Assembly: GCF_014203855.1 (NCBI RefSeq)
Contig: NZ_JACHJV010000001.1
Coordinates: 6,572,001 to 6,636,000 of the forward strand
Length of the DNA: 64,000 bases
Source: Kitasatospora kifunensis
GTDB lineage: Bacteria; Actinomycetota; Actinomycetes; Streptomycetales; Streptomycetaceae
Reading direction: 5' to 3'
Both the position numbers and the translations under genes were made by a program. The notes beneath the pieces are model-generated. The model saw only the letters and a program-made list of their open reading frames with translations, did no database searches and was not told where the DNA came from. Shown one piece after another: positions 41,546-49,616 of this stretch (positions are counted from its first letter, which is position 1; every line of letters starts with the position of its first letter).

Positions 41546-42934
41546 TCAGTGCCCCGCGAGGGCGCGAACGAAGTTGTAGCCGTTGATCGTGCCGAGCCCG
41601 GACGCGAGGTCGTAGCCCTGCGTCGCCTGGTAGCCCGGCACGTTGTTCCAGCCGTTGTCACCGGTGGTGACGTCCTCGATGCCGCTCCACTGCGAGGGCA
41701 GCATCGACAGGCCGTACAGCCGCCAGTTGATCTGGCCCAGCCGGTAGCCGGCCCGCTGGTCGGCGAGCGCGACGATGCCGGAGAAGATCGGCGAGGCCTC
41801 GCTGGTGCCACCGGTCAGGTGCCAGCCGACGGCCTTCGGGTCGTACGACTCGTAGGTCCAGGCCGAGCCGTCGACGGCCGCGCTCATGCTGATGTCGGGC
41901 GTGCCGCGGTGGTCGCCGACCACGTTCGCCACGCCGGCCTGGTACCACGGGCGGTCGAAGATGGCGGAGGTGCCACCGCCGCCCGCGCCGTACGCGTCGT
42001 GCCAGACCTTGTCCGGCGCGGTGCGGTTGCCGTTGTTGTCCAGGGTCAGCTCGGTGCCGCCGACCGAGGTCACCAGCGGGTCCGAGGACGGCCAGGAGTT
42101 GACCTTGTGGGTGTACAGGTTGCTGTTGAGGTCGTCGTCGGTCACGCCGTTGTCACCGGAGGACGCGAGCACGGTGACGTTGTGCGCGGCCGCCTCCTTG
42201 AAGGCGTAGCGCAGGTCGGTGAGCGACTTGTAGTCGCCCTTGTCGAAGCCCGGGAAGGTGTCCTCGGTGGCGCCGAAGCTCTGCGTGATGACGTCGCCCT
42301 TGCCCTGCTTGATCAGCGACTGCTCGGCGGACATCATCTCGGGCAGGCCGGTGGTGCCCTCGGTCTCCGAGACACCGGTCTCGACCAGCACGATGTGTGC
42401 CCCGGGCGCGATCGCGTGCGCGTACTCGACGTCCAGCGTGGTCTCGCCGGCCCAGCTGGTGTGGTCCGCGTTGTTCGGGTCGAAGGGCGGCACGTTGCCC
42501 CACTTGACGACCTCGACGTTGGTGTCGGGGATGCCCCACTGCTTGTCGAAGGTCTCCAGGTCGTGCTGGATCGTCGGCGAGCCGAAGGAGTCCACGATGA
42601 CGATGGTGCGGCCCTTGCCGGTGGTGCCGTCGGCGTACAGCGGGTTGAGGTTGTACGCGGTGCGGTACTGCAGCGGCGAGTAGCAGTGGATGCCGATCTG
42701 CGTGACGCAGTCGCTGGTGCTGAGCGGTGCGGTGCGGGCCTTCGAGTCCTGGTGGCCCTCGGACGCGGGGTGGAGCTTGAACGCGGCCTGGGCCGGGGCG
42801 CTTGCGGCGACGGCCGTACCACTCTGCGCGGTGACCGTACCGGCCGTCAGAGCGGTGGCCCCGACGGCGAGCAGCGCGAGGGCGCGGGCGGTCGCGGAGC
42901 GTCGGGGGCCCGCGGTGGCGGGGGAGGTGCCCAT
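41546..42934 (-). CDS. Secreted S53 sedolisin-family serine-carboxyl peptidase
   Basis: A 462-residue exported protease. The signal peptide (MGTSPATAGPRRSATARALALLAV) ends near AVAASAPAQA. The catalytic acidic residues are in SWAGETTLDVEYAHAIAPGA and the serine is at about residue 378 in GGTSEASP, the SGTSxxxP-type motif of sedolisins. Only ~80 residues separate the signal from the catalytic core, where kumamolisin-type enzymes usually have a ~190-residue propeptide; this makes the protein look prodomain-short. It should work at low pH outside the cell. AAAGGAG lies before ATG 42934. Confidence 0.9.
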   Translation of the reverse strand: MGTSPATAGPRRSATARALALLAVGATALTAGTVTAQSGTAVAASAPAQAAFKLHPASEGHQDSKARTAPLSTSDCVTQIGIHCYSPLQYRTAYNLNPLYADGTTGKGRTIVIVDSFGSPTIQHDLETFDKQWGIPDTNVEVVKWGNVPPFDPNNADHTSWAGETTLDVEYAHAIAPGAHIVLVETGVSETEGTTGLPEMMSAEQSLIKQGKGDVITQSFGATEDTFPGFDKGDYKSLTDLRYAFKEAAAHNVTVLASSGDNGVTDDDLNSNLYTHKVNSWPSSDPLVTSVGGTELTLDNNGNRTAPDKVWHDAYGAGGGGTSAIFDRPWYQAGVANVVGDHRGTPDISMSAAVDGSAWTYESYDPKAVGWHLTGGTSEASPIFSGIVALADQRAGYRLGQINWRLYGLSMLPSQWSGIEDVTTGDNGWNNVPGYQATQGYDLASGLGTINGYNFVRALAGH

Positions 42935-43244
42935 GGGACTCCTTTGGATGGGGGAGGGAGTTGCCGAGACGGGGGGCTCGGCCCGGATATCCCATCGTGT
43001 GGAGAGCTGATGAATCTATAGTCATTTTGGAGTCTTGACATTCACCGTGGACATGCCGAATAGTTCAGCGAATCCCCACGGGATTAGCCCGATCAGCGCA
43101 GGCCAGAGCATTGATCGATGACCCGACGGTTCGTCAAGTATCGGTCAAGAGAGATCGATGAGACCGATCCCGTGGCCCGCTGAGCGGACGGCACCGCCCG
43201 CTCAGCCCAGCCCCGCAGCCCCCTCGACCTACCTCGGCCCCCAC
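42935..43244. other. 310-base region between sedolisin and patatin genes
   Basis: No gene fits here. On the strand of the sedolisin gene, TATAGA (complement of 43015-43020) is a candidate -10 box about 80 bases before its start, in the most AT-rich part of the gap. A 9-bp direct repeat GATCGATGA sits at 43113 and 43153. Regulatory meaning is unclear. Confidence 0.35.
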
Positions 43245-44087
43245 TCAGTTCCAGAGCGCGCGCACGGCCTCCGCCAGTCGCCGACCCTGCGCCAGGCCCG
43301 CCTGGGCGGCCGGCGTACGCGTACCCGGGTCCAGCGGATCGGTGCCGAACGCGGCCGCCGACGCCTCGTCGGGCGTGATCAGCTCGACCCGGCCGGACCG
43401 GCTGAGCAGCTCCACCTCCTCGGCCAGGAACGGGTCCGCCATCGGCGCGAGCACCAGCACCCGCCGGTAGCCGGCGGCCAGGTCGGCGTTGTTGGAGGAA
43501 CGTATGCCGCCGTCCATGTACGGCGTGCCGTCAATGGTGACGGTCGGCCAGATGCCCGGCACCGCGCAGCTGGCCGCCACCGCGTCCACCAGGCCGACGC
43601 CGCTCGCGCGATCGAACAGGCGCGGCTCGCCGCTGTCCGCGTCCACCGCGACCAGCGCGAGGCTCCACTCGGGCCAGGCGTGCACCGGCAGTCGGCCCTC
43701 GATCACCTCGCGCCGGGCGGCGGGCGAGACCGTCTCGGCGTCCCGCGCCAACCGGCCGACCTGCTTGCGCAGTTCCGTGCGGTCGGTGAACTCGGCCAGC
43801 AGCTTGCCCCAGTACTCCAGCAGCTCGCCCACGGTCATGCCGATCGGCGTCAACTCGGGGTTCTGCAGCGCGGGATCGGCCTGCCGCTGGAACAGCTCGG
43901 CCAGCGGCAGCCCACTGGCCAGCTGACCGGCCACGGCCGCGCCCGCCGAGGTGCCGATGACGTGGTCCGCCCCGGTGACGTCCACGCCCGCCTCGGCGAG
44001 ACCGGCCAACACCCCGGTCTCCCAGGCGATGCCCGCCAATCCGCCGCCCCCGAGCACCAGGGCCCGCTGCTTCGCTTCGGTTGACAT
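43245..44087 (-). CDS. Patatin-like phospholipase
   Basis: A 280-residue cytoplasmic lipid hydrolase. The glycine-rich oxyanion loop VLGGGGLAG is at residues 11-19, the nucleophile serine at residue 47 (GTSAG), and the second catalytic residue aspartate at 192 (MDGGIRSS). This is the complete Ser-Asp dyad of the family. GGAGGAAG directly precedes ATG 44087. No signal peptide; a role in membrane lipid turnover is typical but the substrate is not shown. Single gene. Confidence 0.92.
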   Translation of the reverse strand: MSTEAKQRALVLGGGGLAGIAWETGVLAGLAEAGVDVTGADHVIGTSAGAAVAGQLASGLPLAELFQRQADPALQNPELTPIGMTVGELLEYWGKLLAEFTDRTELRKQVGRLARDAETVSPAARREVIEGRLPVHAWPEWSLALVAVDADSGEPRLFDRASGVGLVDAVAASCAVPGIWPTVTIDGTPYMDGGIRSSNNADLAAGYRRVLVLAPMADPFLAEEVELLSRSGRVELITPDEASAAAFGTDPLDPGTRTPAAQAGLAQGRRLAEAVRALWN

Positions 44088-44230
44088 CTCTTCCTCCCCT
44101 CGTCGGCCCGCCGTGGGCCGCCGCTGGTGAGAAGCGGCCCGGCGACGTGATCATTCCCGGGCCCGGAGATTCCCTCCGAATGGCCTACCGGACCCCGCTG
44201 ACCCCGCCCCGCCGATTCCGCCCGATCGCC

Positions 44231-44989
44231 TTACCGCGCCCCGCCGTTGACGTACAGCGTCTGCCCGCTGACGTACGAGGCCTCCTCGCTCGCCAGGAAG
44301 GCGACCACCGAGGCGATCTCCTCCGGTCGGCCCGCGCGGCGCAGCGGGGTGCGGGCGGCCACCTCGGCCTGGTGGTCCTCGGGGCTGGCGCCCACCCGCT
44401 CGGCGGTGGCGGCCGTCATGGCGGTCATGATGTACCCGGGGGCGACCGCGTTGACGTTGATGTTGAAGGGGCCCAACTCGATCGCCAGCGTGGCGGTCAG
44501 GCCCTGGATCCCCGCTTTGGCGGCGGCGTAGTTGGCCTGGCCCCGGTTGCCGAGGGCGGAGCGGGAGCTGAGTGAGACGATCTTGCCGTACTTCTGCGCG
44601 ACCAGGTACTTCTGCGCGACGTGGCTGCAGTTGTAGGCGCTGGTCAGATTGACCGTCAGCACGGCGTCCCAGTCGGCCTTGGGCATCTTGAAGAAGAGGT
44701 TGTCCCGGGTGATCCCGGCGTTGTTGACCAGGATGTGCAGGCCGCCCAACTCCTCGACGACGCGGGCGAAGGCGCTCTCCACCGCGTCGTAGTCGCTGAC
44801 GTCGCAGCCGTACGCGCGCGCCGTGCCGCCCTTGGCGGTGATCGCGTCCACGGTCTGCTGGGCCCGCTCGGCACTCAGGTCGAGGACGGCCACGGCGGCG
44901 CCCTCCTCGGCCAGCAGGCGGGCGGTGGCCGCGCCGATGCCCTGGGCGGCGCCGGTGACCACGGCGACCTTGCCGGTGAAGCGTGACAT
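44231..44989 (-). CDS. FabG-like 3-oxoacyl-ACP/3-hydroxyacyl-CoA dehydrogenase (SDR)
   Basis: A 252-residue SDR. The cofactor motif TGAAQGIGAAT is at residues 12-22, NNAGITRDN follows the central strand, and the catalytic SLSSRSALGNRGQANYAAAKAG supplies Ser, Tyr and Lys. C-terminal EIASVVAFLASEEASYVSGQTLYVNGG is the FabG-like end. It is the promoter-distal member of a co-directional set: acyl-CoA dehydrogenase, thiolase, this gene (76 bases after the thiolase stop). In that company a role in beta-oxidation-type 3-hydroxyacyl-CoA or 3-oxoacyl metabolism is likelier than fatty acid synthesis. Confidence 0.9.
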   Translation of the reverse strand: MSRFTGKVAVVTGAAQGIGAATARLLAEEGAAVAVLDLSAERAQQTVDAITAKGGTARAYGCDVSDYDAVESAFARVVEELGGLHILVNNAGITRDNLFFKMPKADWDAVLTVNLTSAYNCSHVAQKYLVAQKYGKIVSLSSRSALGNRGQANYAAAKAGIQGLTATLAIELGPFNINVNAVAPGYIMTAMTAATAERVGASPEDHQAEVAARTPLRRAGRPEEIASVVAFLASEEASYVSGQTLYVNGGAR

Positions 44990-45065
44990 GGGTGATGCTC
45001 CTTCAGCTGTTCTCGATCTCAGTTGTTGCCGGTGCCAGTCGCTGTCGGTGTCAGTCGTTCACGGG

Positions 45066-46253
45066 TCAGTCGTTCTCGATCAGGACGGCGGTGCCCTGGC
45101 CCACGCCGACGCACATGGTGGCCAGGCCCCGCCGGGCGCCGGTGCGGCGCATCCGGTGCAGCAGGGTGGTCAGGATCCGGGCGCCCGAGCCGCCCAGCGG
45201 GTGGCCGAGCGCGATCGCGCCGCCGGTGGGGTTGACCAGCTCCGGGTCCACACCCAACTGGTCGATGCTGGCCAGCACCTGGGCGGCGAAGGCCTCGTTG
45301 AGCTCGGCCTCGTCCAGGTCCTCGATGCGCCAGCCGAGCCGGGCGAGCGCTTTCCGGGTGGCCGGCACCGGGCCGATGCCCATCACGTCGGGGCTCACGC
45401 CGGCCGAGGCTCCGGCGGCGTAGCGGCCCAGCGGTTCGAGGTCGAGCTCGCCCAGTGCCTGCTCGCTGACCAGCAGCAGCGCGGCCGCGCCGTCGTTCAT
45501 CGAGGAGGCGTTGCCGGCGGTCACCGTGCCCCCGGGCCGGAAGGCGGGCTTCAGCTTGGCGAGCCGCTCCAGGCTGGTGTCCTCTCGGATGCCCTCGTCC
45601 TGCGTCACCGTCACGCCGTCCGGGCGGAGCACCGGCAGCAGCTCGGCATCGAAGCGGCCGTCCTTGCGGGCGGCCGCGGCGCGCTGGTGGCTGCGCAGGG
45701 CGAAGGCGTCCTGCCGTTCGCGTTCGATGCCGTACCGGGCGGCCACCTCCTCCGCCGTCTCACCCATGCTGAGCACGCCGTGCAGTTCGTGCATCAGCGG
45801 GTTGGTCAGCCGCCAGCCGAGCCGGGTGTCGAAGGTCTGCATGCTGTGCGGCAGCGCTTCGTCCGGGCGGGGCAGCACGAACGGCGCGCGGCTCATCGAC
45901 TCGCAGCCGCCGGCGATCATGATGTCCGCCTCGCCCGCCGCGATCGTCCGGGCGGCCATGGTGACCGCCTCAAGGCCGGAGGCGCAGAGCCGGTTGACGG
46001 TGGCGCCGGGCACGCTGTCGGGCAGCCCGGCGAGCAGCACGGCCATCCGGGCGGCGTTGCGGTTGTCCTCGCCCGCCTGGTTGGCGGCGCCCCAGTAGAC
46101 GTCGTCGATCCGGCTCGGGTCGAGCGCCGGGACGTCGGCCAGCAAGCCGCGCAGCACGGCGGCCGACAGGTCGTCGGGGCGGACGGTGGACAGCGCGCCG
46201 CGCAGCCGGCCGATCGGACTACGGCGGGCGGCGGCGAAATAGACGGGACGCAC
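45066..46253 (-). CDS. Acetyl-CoA acyltransferase / thiolase
   Basis: A 395-residue thiolase. The nucleophile cysteine is at about residue 90 (NRLCASGLEAV), and the proton-relay motifs NPTGGAIALGHPLGGSGAR and CVGVGQG are intact. The enzyme cleaves 3-oxoacyl-CoA to acetyl-CoA and a shorter acyl-CoA (or runs in reverse). GTG 46253 is chosen as GGAGAGGAG precedes it and the protein starts VRPVYFAAARRSP. It follows the acyl-CoA dehydrogenase by 20 bases, consistent with an operon. PcaF-like beta-ketoadipyl thiolases are similar, so the substrate is not certain. Confidence 0.92.
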   Translation of the reverse strand: MRPVYFAAARRSPIGRLRGALSTVRPDDLSAAVLRGLLADVPALDPSRIDDVYWGAANQAGEDNRNAARMAVLLAGLPDSVPGATVNRLCASGLEAVTMAARTIAAGEADIMIAGGCESMSRAPFVLPRPDEALPHSMQTFDTRLGWRLTNPLMHELHGVLSMGETAEEVAARYGIERERQDAFALRSHQRAAAARKDGRFDAELLPVLRPDGVTVTQDEGIREDTSLERLAKLKPAFRPGGTVTAGNASSMNDGAAALLLVSEQALGELDLEPLGRYAAGASAGVSPDVMGIGPVPATRKALARLGWRIEDLDEAELNEAFAAQVLASIDQLGVDPELVNPTGGAIALGHPLGGSGARILTTLLHRMRRTGARRGLATMCVGVGQGTAVLIEND

Positions 46254-46273
46254 CGGGTGGGCTCCTCTCCTGA

Positions 46274-47422
46274 TCAGAACGCGTTGATACCGGTCAGGGA
46301 CCGGCCGATGAGCAGCTTGTGGATCTGACTGGTGCCCTCGTACAGGGTCATCACGCGCGCGTCGCGCAGCAGCTTGCCGACCGGGTACTCGTCGACGAAG
46401 CCGTAGCCGCCGAAGACCTGCAGCGCGTTGTTGGCCGCGCGGACCGCTGCCTCGCTGGCGAAGAGCTTGGCCACCGAGGACTCGGTGGCGAAGGGCAACC
46501 CGCGTTCGATGTGGTCGGCGACCCGCCAGGTGAGCAGGCGCGCGGCGGCCAGGTCGACCGAGATGTCCGAGATCAGCTCCTGGACCAGCTGGTAGGAGGC
46601 GATCGGCTTTCCGAACTGCTCGCGCTCGGTGGCGTAGCGCACGGCGGCGTCCAGCGCGGCCTGGATGATGCCGACGCAGCCGGCCGCCACCGACATCCGG
46701 CCCTTGGCGAGTGCGGCCATCGCCACCGAGAAGCCCTTGCCCTCGGGGCCGAGCAGGGCGCTGTCGGGCACCCGGACCTGGTCGAAGGAGATTTCGGCGG
46801 TGGCCTGGCCACGCAGGCCGAGCTTGCCGTGGATCTCCCGACGGGTCAGACCCGGGGTGTCGGTGGGAACCAGGAAGGCGCTGATGCCCTGGTGGCCCGG
46901 GCCGCCGGTGCGGGCGAAGACCAGGGCGACCTCGGCCCAGGTCCCGTTGGTGATGAACATCTTGGCGCCGCTGATCAGCCAGTCGTTGCCGTCGCGCACC
47001 GCCTTGGTGGTGAGGTTGGCGGCGTCCGAACCGGTGCCGGGTTCGGTGAGCGCGAAGCAGCCCAGCGCCTCGCCGGAGCAGAGCCGGGGCAGCCAGTGGC
47101 GCTTCTGCTCCTCGGTGCCGTAGCTGTTGATCGACTTGCCGACCAGGCCGAGCGAGACCGAGACGATCCCGCGCACCGCCGAGTCGCCACGGCCCAGTTC
47201 CTCCAGGACCAGGCAGTACGCCAGGTGGTCGCCGCCGCTGCCGCCGTACTGCTCGGGAATGGTCAGGCCGAGGAAGCCCAGTTCGCCCAGCTTGCCGATG
47301 ATCGCGCGGTCGACCGACTCGGCGCGGTCCCAGGAGGCGCAGTACGGGGCGATCTCGCGCTCGGTGAACTCGGCGGCGAGCGCGCGGACCGCGGCCTGTT
47401 CCTCGGAGAGTTCCAGGTTCAC
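46274..47422 (-). CDS. Acyl-CoA dehydrogenase
   Basis: A 382-residue FAD-dependent dehydrogenase that introduces the 2,3-double bond into an acyl-CoA. Hallmarks: the two FAD/substrate signature blocks (FALTEPGTGSDAANLTTKA and the EQFGKPIASYQLVQE region), and the catalytic glutamate at about residue 362 in TLYEGTSQIHKLLIG. The gene starts with GTG at 47422. First gene of the fatty-acid degradation set (with thiolase and FabG-like gene), divergent from a TetR gene with a palindrome between. Confidence 0.92.
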   Translation of the reverse strand: MNLELSEEQAAVRALAAEFTEREIAPYCASWDRAESVDRAIIGKLGELGFLGLTIPEQYGGSGGDHLAYCLVLEELGRGDSAVRGIVSVSLGLVGKSINSYGTEEQKRHWLPRLCSGEALGCFALTEPGTGSDAANLTTKAVRDGNDWLISGAKMFITNGTWAEVALVFARTGGPGHQGISAFLVPTDTPGLTRREIHGKLGLRGQATAEISFDQVRVPDSALLGPEGKGFSVAMAALAKGRMSVAAGCVGIIQAALDAAVRYATEREQFGKPIASYQLVQELISDISVDLAAARLLTWRVADHIERGLPFATESSVAKLFASEAAVRAANNALQVFGGYGFVDEYPVGKLLRDARVMTLYEGTSQIHKLLIGRSLTGINAF

Positions 47423-47440
47423 TGTGGGGCCCGTCCTCGT

Positions 47441-47459
47441 AAACTAGCGCTGCAAGTTT
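47441..47459. promoter_or_regulatory. TetR operator candidate upstream of the acyl-CoA dehydrogenase operon
   Basis: AAACTAGCGCTGCAAGTTT has arms AAACTnGC and GCnAGTTT around a 3-base centre, a typical TetR-type imperfect palindrome. It lies 19 bases upstream of the dehydrogenase start, within the 136-base divergent region shared with the TetR gene at 47559. Confidence 0.7.
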
Positions 47460-47558
47460 TTCGGACTCTAGCCCGCCCGGACCCGGTCTGGGAAGGGTGC
47501 CCTGCGAGAATGCCCTGACCTGCTGCCCGACCATCACCTGACCGGAGGACCTCCGCCC

Positions 47559-48194
47559 ATGGCCCGGCCCCGTACCCCGCTGCTCAGTCGCGAGCGGATC
47601 GTGGTGGCCGCGCTCGCCCTGGTGGACGCCGACGGTTTGGAGGCGCTCTCCACTCGCCGCCTGGCCACCGAGTTGTCGGTCAGCGGCCCCTCGCTCTACA
47701 ACCACTTCGCGACCAAGGACGAGCTGCTCGACGCCGTGGTGGACAGCGTCATGGGCGAGGTCGACCTGGGCATGTTCGCCGACGCCCTCGACTGGCGCAC
47801 CGCACTGCGGGACTGGGCCCGCTCCTACCGTGCCGCGCTCGCCGCCCACCCCCACGTGGTTCCGGTGCTCGCCCAGGGCCCGGGGCGGCGGCCGAACGCG
47901 CTGCGCCTGGCGGACGCGGTCTTCGGCTGCCTGGTCCAGGCCGGCTGGCCGCGCGGGCAGGCCACCCGAATCGGCGCACTGATGCGCTACTTCATCACCG
48001 GCTCGGCACTCGGCTCGTTCGCGGCGGGGTTCCCCGAGGACGAGCGGCTGTACGCGGACGACTACCCGCACCTGGGCGAGGCGCACCGGCTGGCCGAGCA
48101 CCGGCGCGCGGTGGACGAAGGGGCCTTCGAGACCGGGTTGGAGGCGCTGCTGGACGGGCTGGCGCTGCGCTTCGAGCGGCTGGAGCGGAGCTGA
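47559..48194 (+). CDS. TetR/AcrR-family repressor of the acyl-CoA operon
   Basis: A 211-residue regulator. HTH: LLSRERIVVAALALVDADGLEALSTRRLATELSVSGPSLYNHFATKDELLD. The C-terminal domain is of the TetR_C type with WRTALRDWARSYRAALAAHPHVVPVLAQ. Divergent from the acyl-CoA dehydrogenase gene with a palindrome between, so it most likely represses that operon and itself in the absence of an acyl-CoA-like ligand. The convergent next gene is nitric oxide synthase, 23 bases away. Confidence 0.92.
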   Translation: MARPRTPLLSRERIVVAALALVDADGLEALSTRRLATELSVSGPSLYNHFATKDELLDAVVDSVMGEVDLGMFADALDWRTALRDWARSYRAALAAHPHVVPVLAQGPGRRPNALRLADAVFGCLVQAGWPRGQATRIGALMRYFITGSALGSFAAGFPEDERLYADDYPHLGEAHRLAEHRRAVDEGAFETGLEALLDGLALRFERLERS

Positions 48195-48217
48195 CGCACG
48201 GGCTGCGGGCGGTCAGC

Positions 48218-49477
48218 TCACCACGGCTCGCGAGCCACGAACGCGGGCCGGGTGGCCGGGTCCACCGGGTCGTAGTAGCGGTGGTAGACCGGTGTGAGCC
48301 CGCCTGACACCGGCGGCACGATCCAGCTCCAGTCCGCCGGGGTCTCGCGTCCCAGGCGCTTCTCCTGGGCGACGTGCTTCAGGAACCGCTCGGACTCGGT
48401 GTGGTGGTCCGTCATCGTCACGCCCGCCTCCTGGTAGGAGTGCAGCACCGCTCGGTTGAGCTCGACCAGCACCCGGTCCTTCCACAGCGTGCGGTCGTTC
48501 GAGGTGTCCAGCCGCAGCCGCCCGGCGACCTCGGCCAGCACGTTGTAGCGGTCGGCGTCGGCGAGGTTGCGGGCGCCTATCTCGGTGCCCATGTACCAGC
48601 CGTTGAAGGGTGCGGCGGGGTAGCGGACACCGCCGATCTCCAGGGTCTGGTCGCAGATCGCGGGGACGGCGTACCAGCGCAGCCCCAGCTCGGCGAACCA
48701 GCGGTACTCGGGGTGGCTGAGCGGCACCTCCAGGGTGGTGTCATCGGGCAGTTCGTACCAGTGCGGCCGCTCGCCGGCCCGCTCCTGCACCAGCAGGGGC
48801 AGCACGTCGAACCGGCCGTCGCCCGGCTTCCAGCCCAAGTCGATCGCTCGCGCGGTGAGTTGGCCACCTGCCGGGTCCCCGGTCCAGCCCCCGGCGCCGT
48901 CCGGGTAGCCGGCGTAGCGGACCAGTTGGGCGTTCACGATCCGGGCGGCCGGACGTCCGGGGCGGTCCGGTGCGAAGACGGTGATCATCGGCCGGATCCG
49001 GCCGCCGTTGGTGGCCAGCCGCAGGTGCTCGAAGCACTCCTCGGCCAGCTCGTCGGCCGAGGAGACCTCGCGCAGGTCGCGTACCACCAGGCTGCGCCAG
49101 TAGAGCCGGCCGATGCAGCGCGCGGAGTTGCGCCAGGCCACCTTGGCGCCGAAGGCCAACTCCTCGGCGGTGTGCCGGTAGGTGCCGGTCCGCGCTATCT
49201 CGTCCAGCACCTCGCGCTCCCGGTGCACCGGGTTGCCCGAGCCTGCCAGCTCGGCGTGGAACTGCCGGATGAAAGCGCTTGCCTGGTCGGGATCGGTGAA
49301 CGCGGGGGTGAAGAGACTCGCCGGCACCCGCCGGGTCTGCTCGGGGACGGCCTGGCCCCCGTCGGCTGGACGGTCGTGGCCCATCGGGCAACCCGGCGTG
49401 AATGCGGCGGTGCTCGCGGCCGCGCTGGGAGCGGGGGCGGGGGCGGCCTTGCGGGTGCGTGTCCGACTGAAGATCAC
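48218..49477 (-). CDS. nos: Nitric oxide synthase oxygenase
   Basis: A 419-residue bacterial NOS, making nitric oxide and citrulline from L-arginine with heme and a pterin. The heme-thiolate motif WRNSARCIGR puts the ligand cysteine at about residue 121; substrate-site motifs FNGWYMGTEIGARN (arginine-binding glutamate), TEIGARN and WIVPPVSGGLTPVYH are intact. No fused reductase, as in other bacterial NOSs; electrons must come from cellular reductases. The first ~50 residues are Ala/Pro-rich with a CPMGHD motif of unknown meaning. GTG 49477 has GGAAAGGA 7 bases upstream; an upstream ATG 49498 lacks this. Downstream gene set: APC permease in the same direction. Confidence 0.93.
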   Translation of the reverse strand: MIFSRTRTRKAAPAPAPSAAASTAAFTPGCPMGHDRPADGGQAVPEQTRRVPASLFTPAFTDPDQASAFIRQFHAELAGSGNPVHREREVLDEIARTGTYRHTAEELAFGAKVAWRNSARCIGRLYWRSLVVRDLREVSSADELAEECFEHLRLATNGGRIRPMITVFAPDRPGRPAARIVNAQLVRYAGYPDGAGGWTGDPAGGQLTARAIDLGWKPGDGRFDVLPLLVQERAGERPHWYELPDDTTLEVPLSHPEYRWFAELGLRWYAVPAICDQTLEIGGVRYPAAPFNGWYMGTEIGARNLADADRYNVLAEVAGRLRLDTSNDRTLWKDRVLVELNRAVLHSYQEAGVTMTDHHTESERFLKHVAQEKRLGRETPADWSWIVPPVSGGLTPVYHRYYDPVDPATRPAFVAREPW

Positions 49478-49616
49478 AGAAACGTCCTTTCCGCCCATAT
49501 GGATAGCGGAAGTGGCAGCTCGGCGGCGGGTAGTGACCAAAGCTCCCACACATTCCACCCGCGACACGCTAGACTCACCCCTTCTCTGGTAGATCTTGTG
49601 ATGGTCAGGTCAACTG

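Noticed and set aside
46254..48101. Upstream extension of the thiolase frame across the acyl-CoA dehydrogenase gene
   Set aside because: The acyl-CoA dehydrogenase is well supported in another frame on the same strand; GTG 46253 has a clear ribosome site.
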